Of a DNA stretch of 18,707 nucleotides, positions 14,270 to 18,707 are shown one piece after another (within the stretch, counting starts at the first letter, position 1; each line of letters begins with the position of its first letter). A model generated the notes under the pieces. That model was not told the origin of the DNA. It ran no database searches and saw nothing but the letters and a program-made list of their open reading frames with translations. The stretch is from Candidatus Omnitrophota bacterium (lineage in GTDB: Bacteria; Omnitrophota; Omnitrophia; Omnitrophales; JACQLI01). A program made the position numbers and the translations under genes. The stretch spans positions 1-18,707 of the forward strand of contig JACQLI010000077.1 in assembly GCA_016204125.1 (NCBI GenBank), read 5' to 3'.

Positions 14270-15958
14270 ATGCGGAAAGCCCTTCTTTTCACTCTAACGC
14301 TACTTACACTGTCCCCGTCTGTCCTCGCGTGGGAAATCAAAAGCTTCGACGCCGACCTAATCATTCAGCCCGACGGCAGTCTTCTCGTCACAGAAAGAAT
14401 TCACGTCGATTTTAAGGGGGAAGCGCGCCACGGAATTTATCGGGACATCCCCGCCGTAACCCAAACAAGAATGGGGATTCAAAGGTCCATCCAATTGAAA
14501 TTCATCGGGGCCATTGACGAGAATGCGAGGCCGTGGGGGGCCAAACTGAGCCGCGAGGGCGCTTATCTTCGCATTCGTCTCGGAAGCCAAGACGTTACTT
14601 ATGGTGGTGAGAAAAATTTTAATATCACCTATCGAGTCGAACGGATCCTCGAATCTTTTCCTGATCACGATGAGCTTTACTGGAACGTAACAGGAACGGG
14701 ATGGGCAGTCCCGATCAGGTCGGCAACCGCAACTGTAAGACTTCCCTACCCCGTGAAAAGTCCAGAGGCGCTTCTTGCCGCAGCCTACACGGGCCCTTAT
14801 GCCTCGACTGCAAAAGATGCGGAGTTTGTTGCGAGAGGAAACGATACTCTTTACTATTTTGCGACAAGACCGCTCGGAGCCTTCGAAGGACTTACCATTG
14901 TCGCAGGCTGGCCTCGAGGGCTTGTTCCCACATCGACAAAGACAAAGCGAATCCTTTGGTTTTTTGAAGACAATTGGCCGCTCGGGATTCCCATTTTTGT
15001 CCTCTTCTTCATGTTTCGTGCGTGGTGGCATTTTGGACGCGATCCCAAAAAGGGGCCGATCACCGTTCAATACGAACCTCCTCAAGGATTGACTCCAGGA
15101 GAGGTTGGGGCTCTGGTTGATGACAAGGTGGATCTCAGAGACATCACCGCGACGGTGATTGACCTCGCGAGACGGGGATATTTGACCATCAAGGAGACTT
15201 CGAAAAAGGATTATGAGCTGAAATCCAATCCTTCCGCTGACCTTTCCAAGTTGAAGCCGCACGAACAACTTACTTTTAAGGAAATCTTCAAATCAGGCAA
15301 CACCGTGGATCTAACCGATCTTGAGAACGAGTTTTATGAAAAACTCTCCGACATACGAAAGGCACTCTACGAAGGGCTCGTCAAAGCGGGCTTTTGGAGG
15401 CAGCGGCCAGACCTTGTCAGAAGCATCGGTTGGGGAGTAGCGATCGCGATTGCCATCGCAGCCTTTTTTGGTTCCGCATTACTTGAATTCCTCCCCATCT
15501 ATGTGCCAAGGGGAGAGTTTGCAGTTTCGCTTGTATTGACAGCGGGTATCATCGCCATTTTCAGCTGCTTCATGCCTCAGAAGACGTTGCGAGGGACAAA
15601 GGCATTGGAAAATGCACTTGGTCTCGAAGAGTTCATCAGGCGTGTGGACAAGGACAGGCTCAGGCGCGAGACGGATCTTGAGAGTCTTTTTGAAAAAATC
15701 CTCCCCTTTGCAATGGCCCTTGGATTGGCTGGGCAGTGGGGAAAGGCCTTCGAGGGAGTTTATGATCCAAAGCCGACTTGGTATTCGGGTTACGATGGCG
15801 GGCATTTTAGTTCAACTGACTTTTCAACCAGGATGCAGAACATGAGCGGCCGCATGGGGACAGTTTTTGCCTCAGCCCCCCGCTCGAGCGGCGGCAGTGG
15901 ATTCAGCGGCGGCTTTTCTGGGGGTGGCGGAGGCGGAGGAGGTGGTGGGGCATGGTAG
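14270..15958 (+). CDS. DUF2207 domain membrane protein with poly-Gly C-terminus
   Basis: This 562-residue protein has a signal peptide (about residues 1-20, cut near VLA-W) and an extracytoplasmic beta-rich DUF2207 domain opening IKSFDADLIIQPDGSLLVTE and containing RHGIYRDIP. A first membrane helix lies near 236-252, followed by a cytoplasmic part with the family sequence PPQGLTPGEVGALVDDKVD and a winged-helix-like segment (TVIDLARRGYLTIKE). Two further membrane helices lie near 389-411 and 418-436. The tail is GGFSGGGGGGGGGGAW, typical of DUF2207 proteins paired with LemA. Its biochemical role is unknown; the pair is thought to act at the envelope. The start ATG at 14270 has no ribosome binding site and follows a terminator-like hairpin by 2 nt. 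The next gene overlaps it by 7 nt. Confidence 0.9.
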   Translation: MRKALLFTLTLLTLSPSVLAWEIKSFDADLIIQPDGSLLVTERIHVDFKGEARHGIYRDIPAVTQTRMGIQRSIQLKFIGAIDENARPWGAKLSREGAYLRIRLGSQDVTYGGEKNFNITYRVERILESFPDHDELYWNVTGTGWAVPIRSATATVRLPYPVKSPEALLAAAYTGPYASTAKDAEFVARGNDTLYYFATRPLGAFEGLTIVAGWPRGLVPTSTKTKRILWFFEDNWPLGIPIFVLFFMFRAWWHFGRDPKKGPITVQYEPPQGLTPGEVGALVDDKVDLRDITATVIDLARRGYLTIKETSKKDYELKSNPSADLSKLKPHEQLTFKEIFKSGNTVDLTDLENEFYEKLSDIRKALYEGLVKAGFWRQRPDLVRSIGWGVAIAIAIAAFFGSALLEFLPIYVPRGEFAVSLVLTAGIIAIFSCFMPQKTLRGTKALENALGLEEFIRRVDKDRLRRETDLESLFEKILPFAMALGLAGQWGKAFEGVYDPKPTWYSGYDGGHFSSTDFSTRMQNMSGRMGTVFASAPRSSGGSGFSGGFSGGGGGGGGGGAW

Positions 15959-16230
15959 GTGAAGTGATTCGTCTAGAGATTCCCGTATACTTAATTTGGG
16001 ATATTTTGCTTGCCTGGGGTATGGCGTGCACACTTTTCGGGATTTTCACAGCCGTTTGGCCGAGGCGCTCGATCGGGTTCTATCAATGGATCATGAGGCT
16101 TATCAATTGGCAAGTGAGCCCTATTGATGAGGCGCGCGAAGTGAAGAATACGCGGCGTTTTGGAATCTATCTGGTTTTACTGGGCATAGCCACTTTGGGC
16201 GCCCTTTTCTTCAAAATAAAGGGGATTTGA
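15952..16230 (+). CDS. Small two-TM membrane protein of unknown function
   Basis: This 92-residue protein starts with an ATG inside the last codons of the DUF2207 gene (7-nt overlap), so it is probably translationally coupled. It has two hydrophobic segments, about residues 12-35 (YLIWDILLAWGMACTLFGIF) and 70-86 (FGIYLVLLGIATLGALFF), with a basic, Trp-containing loop between them. I do not recognise a named family. The coupling suggests it belongs to the LemA/DUF2207 membrane module. A very stable terminator follows. Confidence 0.7.
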   Translation: MVGEVIRLEIPVYLIWDILLAWGMACTLFGIFTAVWPRRSIGFYQWIMRLINWQVSPIDEAREVKNTRRFGIYLVLLGIATLGALFFKIKGI

Positions 16231-16262
16231 CAAGAGAGGGGTCTGTCAGGCAGACTTTAAAT

Positions 16263-16361
16263 GGAAGGACCGGAAAGACAAGTCGGACGGGCGAGACCCT
16301 TTCATAGCCCATCTTCCCGCCGACGCCAAGGGGGCGCTTTCCGATCCTTCCTTTTTTATTT
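16263..16361 (+). terminator. Long two-stage rho-independent terminator
   Basis: The outer stem GGAAGGACCGGAAAG (16263-16277) pairs with CTTTCCGATCCTTCC (16337-16351) at 14 of 15 positions. The inner stem GTCGGACGGG (16282-16291) pairs with CCCGCCGAC (16316-16324), with one bulged A. TTTTTTATTT follows at 16352-16361. It closes the lemA group, and the next ATG lies 14 nt further on. It is unusually long (about 90 nt) for a terminator. Confidence 0.8.
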
Positions 16362-16375
16362 GAGCTCGTCGTCGA

Positions 16376-17416
16376 ATGAAAATTCGTGACATAAGCGACC
16401 GCGTTTATCAAGGCCAGGTTTATTCTCTTTTGGACAAGGCCCAGTCCTCGATTGTGATATCGATGTACCTCGTCCGTACCGGAGACAGCGCAAAACACCC
16501 TATCAATCGCCTGATTCAAGATCTCGTTGAGGCAAGGCGGCGCGGCGTTGAAGTCACAATCTATCTCAATACAAAATTCAAGAACGCGACACCGCAAAAA
16601 ATTCTCCAGGAGCCTTGGGTCGCGGTCCTTCAAGAAGAAGGCGCGAAAGTTCGTCTGGCAAGTCCTGTGAGGATGCTCCATGACAAACTGATTGTGGTGG
16701 ACCGCCGCTTTGTCGTGGAGGGGAGCATGAACTGGTCGGTTTCAGCGATTGCAAACAATCTTGAATCCGCGACCTTGATCGATTCGCCCCAACTCGCCGA
16801 GGCAAAACTCAAACGGATCGGATTTTTCCCGATCTGGGGGGAAGAAGAGAAAAAATTGCCTAAGGGGCGGGAGGCGCTTTTCCCTGCGGGGCCTCCCAGT
16901 TCCATCGATATCCCTGTGGCCTTGATTGAAGCAAGGAAATATTTTCCCAAAATGATTCACTATCAAAGACAGCGGGCGATGAAGATTTATCTTCTCTTTC
17001 TTTATCTTGCCCAGGCTAAAGGAAGTACGAAATTTAGTTTTTCTCCAGAACTTGTGGGTGAATACCTCGGGATCCTCAAAGGAAAAGACCGAACTTCGAT
17101 CAGGCGTCAGGTGATCCGTGTGCTCCGCGATCTTGAGATCATCGACAAGCTTCTTCACGTTGAGTTTCGCCATGGAAAGGATTCTTATGTAGAACTTTTT
17201 ATTCCTCCAGGCTCTACATTTACGCTGAGCTCAGAGGCGTTTGATACAGGAGAGCTTGCCGTTTTGGACGACAATCAGATTTTTCTTCGTCTTGTCCGCG
17301 CCAGACTTCGGGAAGAAGGCAAGAGGCTTGAAGATTTTACGCAAAGGGCGATTAAGAAGCGCTTCTTCATTGGCCAGAAGACATACAGACGCACCCTTGC
17401 TAAGGTAGAAAAGTAG
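16376..17416 (+). CDS. PLD-superfamily protein with one HKD motif and a C-terminal winged-helix-like region
   Basis: This 346-residue protein has no signal peptide. The N-terminal half is a phospholipase D-like domain with one HKD motif: His102, Lys104 and Asp109 in MLHDKLIVVD, then GSMNWS (116-121). Single-HKD proteins usually form dimers and many are nucleases. Residues about 205-270 look like a winged helix-turn-helix (FSPELVGEYLGIL, then TSIRRQVIRVLRDLEIID), followed by a short basic C-terminal region. The likely reading is a DNA-acting nuclease with a DNA-binding or partner-binding module, but lipid or other phosphodiester substrates are not excluded. The ATG at 16376 has no clear ribosome binding site and follows a strong terminator, so a new transcript probably begins here. 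The small gene at 17450 follows after 33 nt. Confidence 0.75.
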   Translation: MKIRDISDRVYQGQVYSLLDKAQSSIVISMYLVRTGDSAKHPINRLIQDLVEARRRGVEVTIYLNTKFKNATPQKILQEPWVAVLQEEGAKVRLASPVRMLHDKLIVVDRRFVVEGSMNWSVSAIANNLESATLIDSPQLAEAKLKRIGFFPIWGEEEKKLPKGREALFPAGPPSSIDIPVALIEARKYFPKMIHYQRQRAMKIYLLFLYLAQAKGSTKFSFSPELVGEYLGILKGKDRTSIRRQVIRVLRDLEIIDKLLHVEFRHGKDSYVELFIPPGSTFTLSSEAFDTGELAVLDDNQIFLRLVRARLREEGKRLEDFTQRAIKKRFFIGQKTYRRTLAKVEK

Positions 17417-17449
17417 GTTTTGTATCGCTATAATGACTCACAATTAGCC

Positions 17450-17656
17450 ATGAGGAAAATTTGGGTTAGAAAAGCAAAATCCTTTCTAGGAGCCGAAACG
17501 CAGGACCTTGACTACTATGCCTCGATGAGTCCCGAGGAACGGCTTGAGACAATGCAGTTTCTCAGAGACACCTTCCTTAAGCTGAGGAAACAGAAAAAAC
17601 GTGCGCAAAACGGAAAAGGATTACGAAGATCTATTAAGATTATTCAACAAACATAA
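17450..17656 (+). CDS. Small charged protein, putative partner of the nucleotidyltransferase
   Basis: Starting at ATG 17450 this encodes 68 residues; a TTG at 17420 would add ten. The core LDYYASMSPEERLETMQFLRD is a pattern I recognise from small proteins encoded just upstream of nucleotidyltransferase (MNT or AbiEii-like) genes, and such a gene follows here, overlapping by 56 nt. The C-terminus is very basic (KLRKQKKRAQNGKGLRRS). It may be the partner or antitoxin-like half of a two-gene module; this is inference from position and pattern only. Confidence 0.6.
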   Translation: MRKIWVRKAKSFLGAETQDLDYYASMSPEERLETMQFLRDTFLKLRKQKKRAQNGKGLRRSIKIIQQT

Positions 17657-18059
17657 GGTGAAGTACTGCCTTGTGGGGGCCTATGCGCTGGCTTTCCATG
17701 CGGTCCCAAGGTACACGAAGGACATGGATTTTTTTGTCGAGGGGAGCCCAGACAACGCGAAGCGGATCTTAAAGGCGCTTAGAGAGTTTGGGTTCTCAAG
17801 TCTTAAAATTAAAGAGAGAGATTTCTGTGAACTCGGCAAGATAATACAATTAGGCTACGAGCCGCTGAGAGCTGATATTTTGACATCCATTGACGGCTGT
17901 ACATTTGAGGAGGTCTGGAGGAATAAGAGACGTGGATTGTACGGGAGACAGAAAGTTTATTTCATGGGACTCAGCGATTTGGTTAAGAATAAGAAAGCCT
18001 CTGGCCGGAAACAGGACCAAGCCGATCTCGACATCTTAATGAAGAAACGTTCTGCTTAA
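17601..18059 (+). CDS. Nucleotidyltransferase (MNT/AbiEii-like fold)
   Basis: This 152-residue protein starts at GTG 17601 with AGGAAA about 10 nt upstream, inside the preceding gene. The motif CLVGAYALAFHAVPRYTKDMDFFV holds the nucleotidyltransferase signature: glycine at 26, Arg37/Thr39 and the metal-binding DxD at Asp41/Asp43. A third acidic residue in RADIL comes later. The C-terminal part ends with DLVKNKKASGRKQDQADLDIL, typical of this family, where the enzyme recognises its target through basic residues. Relatives act as toxins that add nucleotides to tRNA or proteins, or as antitoxins that AMPylate a HEPN partner, but many are uncharacterised. A tRNA gene starts 40 nt downstream. Confidence 0.8.
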   Translation: MRKTEKDYEDLLRLFNKHKVKYCLVGAYALAFHAVPRYTKDMDFFVEGSPDNAKRILKALREFGFSSLKIKERDFCELGKIIQLGYEPLRADILTSIDGCTFEEVWRNKRRGLYGRQKVYFMGLSDLVKNKKASGRKQDQADLDILMKKRSA

Positions 18060-18199
18060 ATTTTCACTTTTTCCTTTTAATTTTTGACTTTTATTTATTC
18101 CTCGGTAGCTCAATGGTGGAGCATCCGGCTGTTACCGTGGTTAGCAGCTCTCAGAGGAAACTCTGGGATGACAAGCGGGCTAAATCAGGGGAACCCGCA

Positions 18200-18230
18200 T
18201 TAGGGACTGTCCCCGCAGGGGACTGTCCCT
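18200..18230. repeat. 31-nt palindromic repeat, copy 1 (in the P5 loop of the intron)
   Basis: Two 13-nt arms (first AGGGACTGTCCCC) flank GCA and pair with a single T-T mismatch; TTA... precedes the first arm. It is identical over 31 nt to the copy at 18316-18346. Each arm is itself a small GGGAC-T-GTCCC palindrome. Confidence 0.9.
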
Positions 18231-18315
18231 CTTGAGGGCCATCCTGAGCTAGCAGTCGTCGTGCGAACGGCGATGGGCAAGTGCAGAGACTTTACACCCG
18301 CTGCCCTAACGTAAG

Positions 18316-18346
18316 TTAGGGACTGTCCCCGCAGGGGACTGTCCCT
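18316..18346. repeat. 31-nt palindromic repeat, copy 2 (in the P8 loop of the intron)
   Basis: Identical to the copy at 18200-18230, with unrelated flanks. Without it the surrounding sequence still reads as an ordinary P8 (GCCCT at 18303-18307 with AGGGC at 18355-18359), which suggests an insertion into an existing loop. Its first bases also allow a competing CCCTAAC-GTAA-GTTAGGG hairpin (18304-18321). Confidence 0.9.
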
Positions 18347-18446
18347 GATAGCCGAGGGCAAAGAGAAAGTCCGACTCCTGCCGCAAGGCAGGTCAGATCG
18401 TAACCGGAGGGTTGCTGGTTCGAGTCCAGCCCGAGGAGCCACATAG

Positions 18447-18465
18447 GGCTCGAACTTTTCGAGCC
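18447..18465 (+). other. 8-bp perfect hairpin after tRNA-Asn
   Basis: GGCTCGAA (18447-18454) and TTCGAGCC (18458-18465) pair around CTT. It may help 3' processing of the tRNA precursor; no T tract follows at once. Confidence 0.55.
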
Positions 18466-18471
18466 ATTGTT

Positions 18472-18511
18472 AACAGCCCTGGTTGTCTAGAAACAGCCAG
18501 GGTTGTTTTTT
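18472..18511 (+). terminator. Rho-independent terminator of the tRNA-Asn transcript
   Basis: AACAGCCCTGGTTGT (18472-18486) pairs along all 15 positions (two G-U wobbles) with ACAGCCAGGGTTGTT (18493-18507) around a 6-nt loop. A T run to 18511 follows directly. Confidence 0.88.
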
Positions 18512-18650
18512 ATCCAGCCTCGCTCATCACGATTTTTCCTCCTCCAGAAGATCAGGAGCCTTTCGCGAACTCACGCACTTCAATGCCGATGCCCATCTTC
18601 GCTCACATAGCAAAAAATCAACCTTGAAGGGCTGCTGGGGCCGCCGGCGG
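18512..18650. other. Intergenic stretch with no recognised content
   Basis: I see no credible coding frame, RNA gene or strong hairpin here; the open frame on + crosses the terminator and is not gene-like. Confidence 0.5.
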
Positions 18651-18697
18651 ATCGGACACTAAATCGGACAGTAATCGGACATTAAATCGGATAGTAG
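18651..18697. repeat. Short tandem array of 11-12 nt ATCGGACA units
   Basis: Four consecutive units, ATCGGACACTAA, ATCGGACAGTA, ATCGGACATTAA and ATCGGATAGTAG, cover 18651-18697 near the window end. The first five bases are constant and the period is close to one DNA turn. They could be protein-binding iterons or the edge of a mobile element beyond the window. Confidence 0.75.
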
Positions 18698-18707
18698 AAT
18701 AAATGTA

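Larger units (their letters stand above)
18133..18400 (+). ncRNA. Group I intron (self-splicing ribozyme), 268 nt, no ORF
   Basis: P1: exon GGCTGT (18127-18132) pairs with the guide GCAGCT (18144-18149), with the required U-G pair at the splice site. P10: GGTTA (18139-18143) pairs with TAACC at the start of exon 2. P2: CAGAG-GAAA-CTCTG (18152-18165). P3: AGCGGG (18174-18179) with CCCGCT (18297-18302). P4: TCAGG (18185-18189) with CCTGA (18243-18247). P7: GACT (18288-18291) with AGTC (18368-18371), inside the conserved GCAGAGACT and AAAGTCC blocks. P9: CCTGCC-GCAA-GGCAGG (18377-18392). The terminal G is 18400. The core resembles, as I recall it, the cyanobacterial tRNA-Leu intron (IC3 type). 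There is no homing endonuclease, and peripheral loops P5 and P8 each carry a 31-nt palindromic repeat. Confidence 0.9.
18099..18441 (+). tRNA. tRNA-Asn(GUU) interrupted by a group I intron; CCA encoded
   Basis: Exon 1 is 18099-18132 and exon 2 is 18401-18441. Joined they give a regular 72-nt tRNA plus CCA. The acceptor TCCTCGG pairs with CCGAGGA, the D stem is GCTC/GAGC, and the anticodon stem TCCGG/CCGGA encloses CTGTTAA, so the anticodon is GTT (Asn). The T arm is GCTGG-TTCGAGT-CCAGC, with discriminator G and CCA at 18439-18441. The intron splits the anticodon between its second and third base (GU^U). Only this junction both ends the intron in G and satisfies P1 and P10. The mature tRNA depends on splicing. 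Confidence 0.9.

Noticed and set aside
14357..15268. 303-codon - strand frame inside the DUF2207 gene
   Set aside because: The + strand product is a full, recognisable DUF2207 protein. The antisense product has no recognisable domain and Cys/Arg/Ser-rich composition typical of shadow frames.
18200..18442. Open frame on the - strand reading MAPRAGLEPATLRL...
   Set aside because: It lies antisense to the tRNA-Asn exon and the intron. Frames with this kind of sequence are well-known artefacts of tRNA antisense strands.
18651..18697. CRISPR array
   Set aside because: Units are only 11-12 nt, head to tail, and without spacers of regular length; no cas genes are present.

Overview
The window is about 18.7 kb of bacterial chromosome carrying the replication and recombination gene block usually found next to oriC: dnaN (5' end cut off by the window edge), a DciA/DUF721 gene, gyrB, gyrA, serS, tRNA-Ser, tadA, dnaX and recR, all on the + strand. 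The order resembles the dnaN-gyrB-gyrA-serS-tRNA-Ser-tadA-dnaX-recR arrangement of many bacteria, but recF is missing between dnaN and gyrB, and ybaB is missing between dnaX and recR. The host is probably an uncultivated diderm. It has a PEP-CTERM protein, a LemA/DUF2207 pair, a GyrB with a long C-terminal insertion, a mix of ATG, GTG and TTG starts, and only some tRNA genes that encode CCA. A lineage such as Omnitrophota is a guess and cannot be proved from this window.

Layout. 1-6417 is a tight dnaN-dciA-gyrB-gyrA operon, followed 6 nt later by serS (to 7677). 7744-11353 holds the complete serine isoacceptor set (UGA, GCU, GGA, CGA), a decayed tRNA-Ser remnant, tRNA-Arg(ACG) and tadA, whose substrate is that tRNA-Arg. 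Within this stretch lies a bluB-cbiZ pair for cobamide lower-ligand remodelling, a tiny PEP-CTERM gene on the - strand and an SRPBCC gene between two tRNA-Ser genes. dnaX and recR follow (11368-13613). Then come lemA, a large hairpin, a DUF2207 membrane protein with a poly-Gly tail, and a small two-TM protein (13632-16230). After a ~90-nt terminator there is a PLD nuclease with a winged-helix-like C-terminus, and a small-protein/nucleotidyltransferase pair that looks like a toxin-antitoxin or abortive-infection module (16376-18059).

The most notable element is at 18099-18441: a tRNA-Asn(GUU) gene split inside its anticodon by a 268-nt group I intron. P1, P2, P3, P4, P7, P9, P10 and the terminal G can all be traced by eye. 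Two identical 31-nt palindromic repeats sit in two different peripheral loops (P5 and P8) of this ribozyme, so an interspersed repeat seems to have colonised a self-splicing intron at positions that spare its core. The window ends with a terminator and a short tandem array of 11-12 nt units.
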